64,000 bases of DNA from contig NZ_VITY01000016.1 of assembly GCF_007993935.1 (NCBI RefSeq), forward strand, positions 124,001-188,000. Reading direction: 5' to 3'. Positions 52,857 through 63,360 of the stretch are shown piece by piece. Below the pieces are notes generated by a model that was not told the origin of the DNA, did no database searches, and worked only from the letters and a program-made list of their open reading frames with translations. Numbering within the stretch: the stretch's first letter is position 1; every line of letters starts with the position of its first letter. The stretch comes from Bradyrhizobium macuxiense. GTDB taxonomy: Bacteria > Pseudomonadota > Alphaproteobacteria > Rhizobiales > Xanthobacteraceae. A program made the position numbers and the translations under genes.

Positions 52857-53027
52857 TGGTGGCTAAGAGGGAAGCCGGTGAACTGCGGATCGATCCGTAA
52901 AAATCCGGCGCTGCCCCCGCAACTGTAAGCAGTGAGTTGCTCTCGCCCTGTTAAGTCACTGATGCCGCGAGGTATTGGGAAGACGAGGGAGCAACGGCGA
53001 CCTGCGAGCCAGGAGACCTGCCGCGAC
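52857..53027 (+). ncRNA. Cobalamin riboswitch upstream of nrdAB
   Basis: On the plus strand: C-TAAGAGGGAAGCCGGTG, CCCCCGCAACTGTAAGC (52913-52929), a B12 box in the variant form GTCACTG (52955-52961), and CCAGGAGACCTGCC near the end. It sits about 125 bases before the nrdA start. The two riboswitches are back to back, separated by about 190 bases that must hold both promoters. Confidence 0.93.
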
Positions 53028-53154
53028 ACCAACACGTCCACGGGCGGGGTGTCCCGGCGGTCGCTTGCACAGCCATGCCGGCGACGCTTGTCTGCCGGAA
53101 TGACGCAGCGTCCTCTCGACATCCAGCCCCAACAAGCATCACGGGGTCTGCACG

Positions 53155-56031
<2,877 letters not shown>

Positions 56032-56049
56032 GCGAAACAAAGGATCAAC

Positions 56050-57198
56050 ATGATGCTCGACTTTTCAGAAACTGCGACCACAGACCGCCAGGAGCGCCCG
56101 CTTTTCACGCCGCCGTGCTTTACGATGGCGCCCGCCGAAGAGAACGAGGCAACCGGCCTCGGCACGATCGACCGCCATGGCGGCCGCGTCTCGGTCGACG
56201 AGAAGCGGATGATCAACTGCCGCGCCGACGTCAATCAGCTGCTGCCGCTGAAATACAAATGGGCATGGGAGAAATACCTCGCCGCCTGCAACAATCACTG
56301 GATGCCGACCGAGGTCTCGATGCAGGCCGACATCGCGCTGTGGAAGTCGCGCGACGGCCTCTCGGAGGACGAGCGCCGCGCCATCAAGCGCAATCTCGGC
56401 TTCTTTGCGGCCTCTGAAAGCCTCGTTGCCAACAACATCGTGCTGGCGATCTATCGCCATCTTACCAACCCCGAATGCCGGCAGTATCTCCTGCGCCAGG
56501 CCTTCGAGGAGGCGGTGCACACCCACACCTTCCAGTACATCGTCGAAAGCCTCGGCCTCGACGAGGGCGAGCTGTTCAACATGTACCGCGAGGTACCCTC
56601 GATCACCGACAAGGCGGCCTGGGCGATCAAGCACACCCAGCATCTCGACGATCCCGATTTCAAGATCGGGACGCCGCAGGCCGGCCAGGCGTTCCTGCGC
56701 GACCTCGTTGCCTTCTATGTGATCTTCGAGGGCATGTGGTTCTACACCGGCTTCGCGCAGATCCTCTCGTTCGGCCGCCGCAACAAGATGGTCGGCATCG
56801 CCGAGCAGTATCAATACATCCTGCGCGACGAGAGCATCCACCTGAACTTCGGCATCGACGTGATCAACCAGATCAAGATCGAGAACCCGCATCTGTGGAC
56901 ATCGGCGTTCCAGGACGAAGTCCAAAACATGATCCGCGAGGCCGCCGAACTCGAGGCCGCCTATGGCCGTGATACGATGCCGCGGGGCTTCCTTGGGCTT
57001 AACGCCGCATTGTGCGAGCAGTACATGCACTTTATTGCCAACCGCCGCTGCGCGCAGATCGGCCTGACGCCGGTGTTCGCGGAGGCGGAGAATCCGTTTC
57101 CGTGGATGTCGGAGGCGATGGACCTGAAGAAAGAGAAGAATTTTTTCGAAACCCGCGTCATCGAGTATCAGAACGGCGGCGCGCTCGATTGGGGATGA
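56050..57198 (+). CDS. nrdB: Class Ic ribonucleotide reductase small subunit NrdB
   Basis: A 382-residue beta subunit. Metal ligands are E88 (M-P-T-E-V), E154 and H157 in E-E-A-V-H, and further downstream E-G-M-W and E-S-I-H. At the position of the radical tyrosine it has phenylalanine (F161 in H-T-H-T-F), and the first ligand is Glu rather than Asp. Both are hallmarks of class Ic (Chlamydia type) subunits that use a Mn/Fe cofactor instead of a tyrosyl radical. The chain ends N-F-F-E-T-R-V-I-E-Y-Q, also as in that class. Such an enzyme would tolerate oxidants better. Confidence 0.94.
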   Translation: MMLDFSETATTDRQERPLFTPPCFTMAPAEENEATGLGTIDRHGGRVSVDEKRMINCRADVNQLLPLKYKWAWEKYLAACNNHWMPTEVSMQADIALWKSRDGLSEDERRAIKRNLGFFAASESLVANNIVLAIYRHLTNPECRQYLLRQAFEEAVHTHTFQYIVESLGLDEGELFNMYREVPSITDKAAWAIKHTQHLDDPDFKIGTPQAGQAFLRDLVAFYVIFEGMWFYTGFAQILSFGRRNKMVGIAEQYQYILRDESIHLNFGIDVINQIKIENPHLWTSAFQDEVQNMIREAAELEAAYGRDTMPRGFLGLNAALCEQYMHFIANRRCAQIGLTPVFAEAENPFPWMSEAMDLKKEKNFFETRVIEYQNGGALDWG

Positions 57199-57367
57199 AC
57201 AAACTTGCGGTGACCATTGCCTGTGCATACGGGGCATACGAGCCGGACTGTTGTAATGCCGGACATCGCCCCTGACGCGCCATGCTGCGCCACCGGACCA
57301 CTTTGATCATTTTGCGAGCGAAGTGGTCCGGAATGCTCGATTGGTTCTGATCGTTGTCGCTCCGTTC

Positions 57368-58228
57368 ATCGCGCGATTGGGTATGCTGCCTTTAAACCAA
57401 GCAAGCAGCGTGCCGAACCGGGGCTGCGCCTACTGCGAGCATGTCAACGCGAGGATGCCTTCGAAGGGACTTGAAGCTTACGCAGCGTCATGTCGTACAT
57501 TTCTAGCCCTAGCGTTTTGCGATTGAGCAAAATGGGGCCTGGGATGGTAACAAACGCAGGTAGCGGACAAAATCCGACGATCGTTGGACCGCTTCAACGA
57601 GCCTTGGTGGCGGACTTATCTTGGTCGCACGATCTTGAACGAGGTCATCTGGTGAAGTCTTCCAAACCCGCGGCGGGACCAGCGATCCAGCTCGCGCGGC
57701 ATGCCGGCATCAAGGCACGACCACATGCGGCCGGCGTTGCTTAGTGTGCCGATGCTCGACGACGGAATTTCCTGCATGCCGGCGGTAACTGCATCGAGCG
57801 GCCGCAGGACTTCTTCTGCGGTTCGTTGCAATGGATGCGCCGCAATGACAAAAGCAACAAGGTCCGCCTCGACAACCGGGCCACGGCGCAGATTGACCAC
57901 TTTTCCGGTCCGCGTTGTGGAATTCCAGAACAAGAAGTGCGACGTGGAGGCCGGGCCCCCGACAACGAGAAACGGCTACATCCATGCCGATCGTCGTCAG
58001 CGGGGAAGCCGTGAAGCTACTGAGAATGTCAGGTCAAGTCGAAAAAAAAGGAAGGACCCTCGGATATAAGACCGGTGGAGGGACAGGATGAAGGCGACGC
58101 AAGGGGAATTGCAGGCGCTCAGGCTATTGCGTGCATTCTCGAAGATCGATGACGAAGACAAACGAAAAGCCGTGCTTGAACACGTCGAAGCCGAAGCCGT
58201 GTCTTCGAAGAATCCTAAAAAGAAATAA
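57368..58228 (+). repeat. Duplicated block, copy A (decayed)
   Basis: This stretch matches copy B (59881-61374) in several places: the leader around 57474-57560, ATCTTGAACGAGGTCATCTGG at 57632-57652 (yciB segment), and the small ORF with its upstream sequence at 57980-58228. Most of yciB has been lost. Inserted between are two pieces resembling nrdA: K-P-A-A-G-P-A-I-Q near 57660-57690 (nrdA bases about 53570) and F-L-H-A-G-G-N-C-I-E-R-P-Q near 57765-57810 (nrdA bases about 54080). Bases 57199-57367 hold no gene. Confidence 0.75.
58088..58228 (+). CDS. 46-residue small ORF, copy A
   Basis: Encodes a charged peptide with L-Q-A-L-R-L-L-R-A-F-S-K-I-D-D, then K-R-K-A-V-L-E-H-V-E-A-E-A and a lysine-rich end K-N-P-K-K-K. 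This resembles the C-terminal helices of rhizobial XRE-type regulators (L-x-x-x-R-A-F-x-x-I-x-D-x-x-x-R-x-x-V-L). A TATAAG box and GGTGGAGGGACAGG precede the ATG and are conserved in copy B. It may be a stand-alone microprotein that interferes with such regulators, or a fragment. Confidence 0.5.
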   Translation: MKATQGELQALRLLRAFSKIDDEDKRKAVLEHVEAEAVSSKNPKKK

Positions 58229-58325
58229 TCGACAGTTTCGGCCGCCTCGTCGCCGAGACGGCCGACTGGAAGAAACGCGGCAATGCCAAGACGCTGGCTC
58301 AAGTGGCACAACCGAAGAGGCCCGG

Positions 58326-59228
58326 TCAAATCAGGTCCATTTCGACCAGTCCAAACCGCTGTGCCGAGATGCTAGCTCGTCGGCGGGCCCAAATTGAGGC
58401 GATCGAAGTACCAAGACGGATCTCCCCAGACGAATCTGTCTCGATATATTCTTCGTTCGAATTATCGTCCTGACTTCCTTCAACAGGATCCTCGGTCTCC
58501 GCCTGGAGATACAGTCGAGGCTTGTCGGCACGCTGCCATTCATCCTGGTCGTTCTTCGTCCACTTATCAGCATGTTGTCTAGGGTCGAGCACGAACTGGT
58601 TCCCACCCACGTCAACAAAGCCCATCTGCTCCAGACGGGGCTTCGCTTCATCGTTAGCCGGACGCGACATGATCAAAGGCCGCTTGCCGTCAAGCCGAAG
58701 TTGATGTTCGAGCAGGACATCGCCCGCGTTCTCAACGAGCGGATGAGTAACTCGGAGAGCGACGACAGATGAGATGTGTTTACGACCCGGAAAGTGTTCC
58801 TCCTGCCACGCCTCGCCTTTGATGCGGACGCCTGGATCCGTCCTTAGGAGTCCGACACTCTTATCGCCCAGCTGGTAGCTGAAGTACCGCGAACCCGTCT
58901 TGTGATCTACGGTCGCGCCGGCTCTAGCGACCATCGCGGTGCGCTCGGCCTTGGAGGACACGAAATCCGAGTAATCTTGCGGGTTGTCGGCTATCTGCTT
59001 GACATCGTCACCGTAAAAGTTCCTCAGTTCTTGCCTGAATGTATTCCTGTTCATCTCGTAAATAGGAGGCTCGGAGGTGAGGGAATACGTACGTGTCGCC
59101 GACGATGAACCAGTCGCTGCGTCTGCAAGCGTCTGCCTGAACATCCGGTCATCCGCTTCCTGCCCGGATTCATCGGCTTGGCCCGCGCTTGTGGATGGGA
59201 TGAACGGTCCAGTGATTCTGCCATACAT
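58326..59228 (-). CDS. nopP: NopP-like type III secreted effector
   Basis: A 300-residue protein starting MYGRITGPF with a Ser/Thr-rich, unstructured first 55 residues, as expected for a type III signal. The rest has Y-G-D-D-V-K-Q-I-A, N-P-Q-D-Y-S-D-F-V-S-S-K-A, T-H-P-L-V-E-N-A-G-D-V-L-L-E-H-Q-L and R-P-L-I-M-S-R-P-A-N, which I associate with rhizobial NopP. NopP proteins enter host cells and can decide nodulation compatibility on some legumes. A possible tts box lies about 130-155 bases upstream. The name rests on memory of the family, not on a search. Confidence 0.7.
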   Translation of the reverse strand: MYGRITGPFIPSTSAGQADESGQEADDRMFRQTLADAATGSSSATRTYSLTSEPPIYEMNRNTFRQELRNFYGDDVKQIADNPQDYSDFVSSKAERTAMVARAGATVDHKTGSRYFSYQLGDKSVGLLRTDPGVRIKGEAWQEEHFPGRKHISSVVALRVTHPLVENAGDVLLEHQLRLDGKRPLIMSRPANDEAKPRLEQMGFVDVGGNQFVLDPRQHADKWTKNDQDEWQRADKPRLYLQAETEDPVEGSQDDNSNEEYIETDSSGEIRLGTSIASIWARRRASISAQRFGLVEMDLI

Positions 59229-59357
59229 GAGATTAGTTCTCCTATCGACAGCATTGGGTCCTGGTTGATGTCGGTCTGCTCAAGACCAGTCAGCAATTTA
59301 GGCGAGCGAGCTGACAACAAGCTGATGTAAAAGAACGGTGCATGGCTGCAGGTCCTG

Positions 59358-59382
59358 ACGTATTCGCACTCGTCAAGCTGAC
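59358..59382 (-). promoter_or_regulatory. Candidate tts box for the NopP-like gene
   Basis: On the minus strand GTCAGCTTGACGAGTGC resembles the TtsI-binding tts box (GTCAGCTT-n-TCG-n-n-AGC). It lies upstream of the effector start at a usual distance. A second GTCAGC-N15-GCTGAC inverted pair is at about 59288-59314. Confidence 0.5.
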
Positions 59383-60059
59383 CGGCTATTTCGGGCCTTC
59401 CAGGTTTTCTTTAGGTCTGCACGCGGTCGCACAGCCGCTCTCCGGCCGAAACCGACATGCGGGAATACGCACGTTAACTTATCATCGGTTCACCAGATGG
59501 TGCTGACGCTCGAACGCGAGCCTTCATCGGAAGGCCGCCGAGGTCCCCGGTGCATCGAAGTGCTTGTTGATCCCAGCCAGCTACCGGACCTGCTTTGATC
59601 TGGCGCTCAATCGGTCAAAATCACCGTGTGCAGAGGTCCTGGCAGGCGCGATCCCAGAACGAACCAGTTGGCCGAACGCCTAGAAGCCTTTGTCGTCCAG
59701 CAAGGCTCCCTTCAATACAAGCCATCTATCTAGACGTCGACAGCAACGGATCCGGACGGCAGTGGAGACATAGTGTTCCGTCAGGATTGATAGGATCCTT
59801 CACGTTGATTTGGCGGAAGCTCCAGTTCTTCCGCCGGGGGGCGCACAATTTGACCCCGAACGCGTCGAATAGACCTCTATATCATCGGGCGACTTGGTGA
59901 TGCTGCCTTGAACGGAGCAGGCACCGTGCCGAACCAAGGCTGCGGCTACCGCAAGCATGCCATGAGAGGATCATCTTCGAAGGGGCTTGAAGCTCACGCA
60001 GCGTCAGATTGTACATTCCGAGCCCTAGCGGTTTCCGAGTGAGCAAAAAGGGTCAGAGG
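59383..60059. other. Gene-free region before the yciB-like gene
   Basis: No gene recognised. From 59881 the sequence becomes the start of duplicated copy B (similar to 57368 onward). Confidence 0.4.
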
Positions 60060-60761
60060 ATGGCAGTCAGCGCAGGTGATCGACAAGACGAACCGCATAC
60101 GATGCTCGACTTCGCCACCGAGCTCGGTCCGCTGATCATCTTCCATGTTGTGAACATGAAATTTCGGCTTATTACGGCTACCGCCGCATTCATGGTCGTG
60201 ACCGTCTTGGCCGGGATCGCATCCCTCATGGTGAAAGGTCACATGCCGATCACGTCGCTGATCACCAGCGTCGGCGTGCTGGCGTTCGGTACGCTGACGC
60301 TGGTGCTGGATGACGATACGTTCATCAAGGTCGAGGCTACCGTCGTCAGCGGACTGCTTTCGACGCTTCTCGGTGGCGGACTTCTGTTTGGCCGCTCTTT
60401 CATCGTGGTGACATTGGATCGCATCTTCAATCTGACAACACAGGGCTGGCGTATCCTTACCTTTCGCTGGGCGATGTTCTTCGCAGGCATAGCGATCTTG
60501 AACGAGGTCATCTGGCGAACCCAGACCACGGATGCCTGGGTGAATTTCAGGACGTTGGGCGTGACGACGTTGAGTCTGCTCCTCGGTTACATTCTGATGC
60601 CGCTGACCGAGCGCTACTATGCCGGGGCTGGGTCGCCTTCCGTTCAATCATCTTTTGTCCAAGTCCGCCGACGACTGCCCGAGTCGGAATTCAGGGGAGA
60701 TGTCGAGGGCGGGCCGGTCGAACAAGAACCGATTGACCGACGCGGCGAACGTTGCGACTGA
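60060..60761 (+). CDS. yciB: YciB/IspZ-type inner membrane protein
   Basis: A 233-residue membrane protein of the septation protein A (YciB) family: F-A-T-E-L-G-P-L-I-I-F, G-T-L-T-L-V-L-D-D-D-T-F-I-K-V, F-G-R-S-F, L-T-F-R-W-A-M-F-F and T-D-A-W-V-N-F-R. Five hydrophobic spans are visible. The C-terminal 35 polar residues after P-L-T-E-R-Y are longer than usual. The ATG at 60060 follows AAAGGG. It is likely an accessory copy, as it lies in a duplicated block and a decayed counterpart is at 57540-57650. Confidence 0.88.
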   Translation: MAVSAGDRQDEPHTMLDFATELGPLIIFHVVNMKFRLITATAAFMVVTVLAGIASLMVKGHMPITSLITSVGVLAFGTLTLVLDDDTFIKVEATVVSGLLSTLLGGGLLFGRSFIVVTLDRIFNLTTQGWRILTFRWAMFFAGIAILNEVIWRTQTTDAWVNFRTLGVTTLSLLLGYILMPLTERYYAGAGSPSVQSSFVQVRRRLPESEFRGDVEGGPVEQEPIDRRGERCD

Positions 60762-61233
60762 GCGGCCCCCGTTTCGGCATGATTCAGAGGCTGCTGATCG
60801 GATCCAAATCGAACAAAGAGATGCGCTGGTCGACAAACCGCAAGCATCGGCATTCCTTCCCGGCAATATTCTCGCCTGCGCGTTCCCGCAACTCGAAACC
60901 CTTAACGTCCAAAGCGCGTCGGTCAGGTAAAACATTCGCCGGTGCTACGAACGACGGCATCGCCAATTCGACCGGCAATCAACTGGTCGACGAGCAACGA
61001 TCTGATGGTCCGACCCATTAACGCCCAGTCCTGGGCCAGGCTTGTCATTTGGCCGGGCGGCGCAGGATCGTCACAATGGTACCGATCGGAAGAGTCCAAC
61101 TGGACGTCCCGCACCGGACATCCATCCCGATCATCGTCAGCGGCGAAGCCGTGAAATGCGAAGAGTGTCAAGTCAAGCCGAAATAGAAGGACGCTTCCCG
61201 CGCCTTCGGATATAAGACCGGTGGAAGAATAGA

Positions 61234-61374
61234 ATGAAGACGATGCTGCGAAATTTGCAGGCACTCAGGCTATTGCGTGCATTCTCGAAGATCGACGACG
61301 AATACAAACGAAAAGCCGTGCTTGAACACGTCGAGGCCGAAGCCGAGCCTGAGAAGAATCCTAAGAAGAAATAG
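61234..61374 (+). CDS. 46-residue small ORF, copy B
   Basis: Paralogue of the ORF at 58088, same length, differing mainly near both ends (MKTMLRN start, E-P-E-K-N-P-K-K-K end). The middle L-R-A-F-S-K-I-D-D-E and K-R-K-A-V-L-E-H-V is almost identical, and most differences at the DNA level leave the peptide core unchanged. The upstream GGATATAAGACCGGTGGA is also conserved. Conservation of frame in both copies supports real coding. Confidence 0.55.
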   Translation: MKTMLRNLQALRLLRAFSKIDDEYKRKAVLEHVEAEAEPEKNPKKK

Positions 61375-61404
61375 GAGCCGGGCCGGCTCGTTTAGCGGGT
61401 GAGC

Positions 61405-61590
61405 CTAGCCGTCGTCCCCGTGGTCGAGATGCTCCTTGACGTTTATGGAGGGGAGCACCAGCGGCTTGGTCTTCCGGGGCTGCTCGTACCGGGACGCAAG
61501 ATCCAGGAGCCGCCGCTTGATAAATGGGTCGGCCCGATCGGCAAGGTCGCGAACCAGACGAGCCCGCTGCCTGTTGAATTCATCGTCCAG
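61405..61590 (-). CDS. Small hypothetical protein (61 aa)
   Basis: A charged helical protein starting MLDDEFNRQRARLVRDLAD and continuing K-R-R-L-L-D-L-A-S-R-Y-E. Small proteins of this kind are common in Bradyrhizobium as far as I recall, with unknown function. The start at 61590 gives a compact protein; a longer open frame to 61896 has poor composition. The ribosome site is weak (GGTGA). Confidence 0.6.
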   Translation of the reverse strand: MDDEFNRQRARLVRDLADRADPFIKRRLLDLASRYEQPRKTKPLVLPSINVKEHLDHGDDG

Positions 61591-62050
61591 CATGGGATCA
61601 CCAAATAAGCCCGTTTGTACGGCGGATCGTTCAAGATAGCTAGCTGTTGAATGGCGTGTGGTTAAGCGAGCCGGGCCTGATGAAATTATGAAGCCGGGAC
61701 GATGCTCACACCGGCGGCGATGGCGCAGTTTACCGTAAGAGAGCTGGATGGGGCCGATGCGTGACGGACGCGTTGGCGCTGCGATCGTCAAGGCGATCCA
61801 ATCCGACAAGGCCAGTCGGCGCCCGGCGTCGGCCACAGGCCTTGTCGAGGCAGGTCCCTGTGTGCGACAGCAAGAGCTGCTAAGTCTTTGATTCATCGTG
61901 CTCTGTTAGGTGTTCCCGCCACGTTTCGCTCAGGATTGCGCACGATTCATCGCGATTTAGCTGCGGAACTCTCAAGATAATCAGAGCTAAAAAGGGTCGC
62001 TCGCCGGCATCTTTCGGCTTACATTTTGACCAAATTGTCAGGAGACGAGT
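61591..62050. other. Gene-free stretch
   Basis: No gene or clear signal recognised between the two small ORFs. Confidence 0.4.
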
Positions 62051-62260
62051 ATGCCTGCCCGCACCGAAGGCGCCGGTCGCTCGCACGCTGATTTCATGCG
62101 AGCGGCGAATGACGAGCTGACAAAATTCGAGCACCGCGAGCGCGAGTTTCGAAAAGAAGACCGCCACGAACGAGCCACAAGATTGCAGTTGCCCGTGGAA
62201 AGGTACAACAGCGAGGATTGGCGCGTAAGGAAGCCATCAAGGCCAATTCATAGAACCTGA
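62051..62260 (+). CDS. Possible small charged protein, perhaps frameshifted
   Basis: AGGAGA precedes the ATG at 62051 at good spacing. The frame encodes 69 residues rich in Glu, Arg and Lys (F-E-H-R-E-R-E-F-R-K-E-D). From about 62183 another frame looks more regular (K-I-A-V-A-R-G-K-V), ending in a stop at the same place, so a frameshift in a small conserved gene is possible. Confidence 0.35.
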   Translation: MPARTEGAGRSHADFMRAANDELTKFEHREREFRKEDRHERATRLQLPVERYNSEDWRVRKPSRPIHRT

Positions 62261-62479
62261 GAGGTGATCGACCTCGCCTATACGATGTCGTGCGCAACTC
62301 GATACATGACGTCGGCAGCGATAAATCAGGCGAACGCGCCGTGCCGCCGACGAAGCGGACATCGACATGGAGCGTATCGCCTTGCTGAGCGTCACCTCCT
62401 CAGATCAGCAGGCCCGGCATCCACGACCAACCTGATTCAAGGAGCCGCCGACGTGGTGCAGGAAGGCTGCGCGTAAGGC

Positions 62480-62850
62480 GTCTCCACCCGCTCCGTCAGT
62501 CTGGTGCAAGCGTTGAGCATGACGCGGATCACCAACGAACTGCTCTTTCGAGATCGCCGGCACCACCGATCGCGTGGTCCTGATCGAGGACACGCGCGAG
62601 CTGCAGTGCCGCGCCCCGAATCTGGTCGCGCTGCGCACCAGGGATGGCGTCGCGTCCCTGTCCGATCTGGTCTGATCCTCCCTGCGTTTGCGCCCCGACC
62701 GCATTCCGATCGGCGAGGTGCGGAGCAGCGAAGCCTTGGAGCTCCTCAAAGTCTGAGGTACCGGCCATGCCGGGGGGATCAGAACGATTCACGCCGGCGC
62801 GGCGCTGGGCGCGCTTCGCCGCCTTGAACAGCTGCTTCAAAGCTGATGAA
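62480..62850 (+). pseudogene. trbB: Remnant of conjugation ATPase gene trbB
   Basis: Across two or three frames the bases encode E-I-A-G-T-T-D-R-V-V-L-I-E-D-T-R-E-L-Q-C, A-P-N-L-V-A-L-R-T-R-D-G-V-A-S-L-S-D-L-V, L-R-L-R-P-D-R-I-P-I-G-E-V-R and finally T-I-H-A-G-A-A-L-G-A-L-R-R-L-E-Q-L. This is the catalytic core of TrbB-type secretion ATPases. Frameshifts near 62550, 62675 and 62757 and missing ends make it non-functional. It is evidence of past conjugative transfer. Bases 62851-63141 show no firm gene. Confidence 0.85.
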
Positions 62851-63141
62851 CTGGATAACCTCTGTAAGCGAGCCGCGACATCCGATGATCAGGGCGTGTC
62901 GCACCAAATTCGGTGAAAGCCTTCTTTTGCCATCCCGAGAGCGATGATGATGTCAACGTCGCCGCGGTTGTCGATCGTGCGCAGCGTCTTCTTGACCCCG
63001 CTCACGCTCAAGCCCGTCATCGACGCGGCGATTTTCAGGATGCATCCGTCCGCGCTGCACCGTCTACGGAACGGACAGGCGTCCAGCAGCTGGGCTGACA
63101 TCGTACGTTTCGGACAGGGTGTCTGATTGCGCGGTCAACGT

Positions 63142-63155
63142 TTGATTGTTATCAA
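63142..63155 (+). promoter_or_regulatory. FixK2/FNR-type box before the 56-residue gene
   Basis: TTGATTGTTATCAA matches TTGA-N6-TCAA exactly. It lies 35 bases before the ATG at 63190. A TATTAG hexamer at 63174-63179 could be the -10, though that leaves little room for a leader. Confidence 0.55.
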
Positions 63156-63189
63156 GAATTGTTCAATCGTCGCTATTAGAGGAGGTTTA

Positions 63190-63360
63190 ATGTCGAAAAT
63201 AGCTCCCTACCACACTGACTCGCCCGAATATCCGCCGTCCCACCGTAACGTCTATCACGACCGCGACAATTGCCCCGCCGGAAAGACGATCAAGCAAGCG
63301 CACCGCAAGGCAGGTAAGGCTGAGAGACCGCGCTGCAATGACTGCAAGAAGCTCGACTGA
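63190..63360 (+). CDS. Small conserved-looking protein (56 aa)
   Basis: Starts MSKIAPYHTDSPEYPPSHRN and has paired cysteines (N-C-P near the middle and R-C-N-D-C-K-K near the end) suitable for metal binding. A strong GGAGG lies six bases before the ATG. I recall similar small proteins in Bradyrhizobium without a function. The FixK2-type box upstream suggests low-oxygen expression. Confidence 0.7.
   Translation: MSKIAPYHTDSPEYPPSHRNVYHDRDNCPAGKTIKQAHRKAGKAERPRCNDCKKLD

Noticed and set aside
56065..57237. 390-codon minus-strand open frame opposite nrdB
   Set aside because: Antisense shadow of nrdB; no ribosome site and no recognisable domain.
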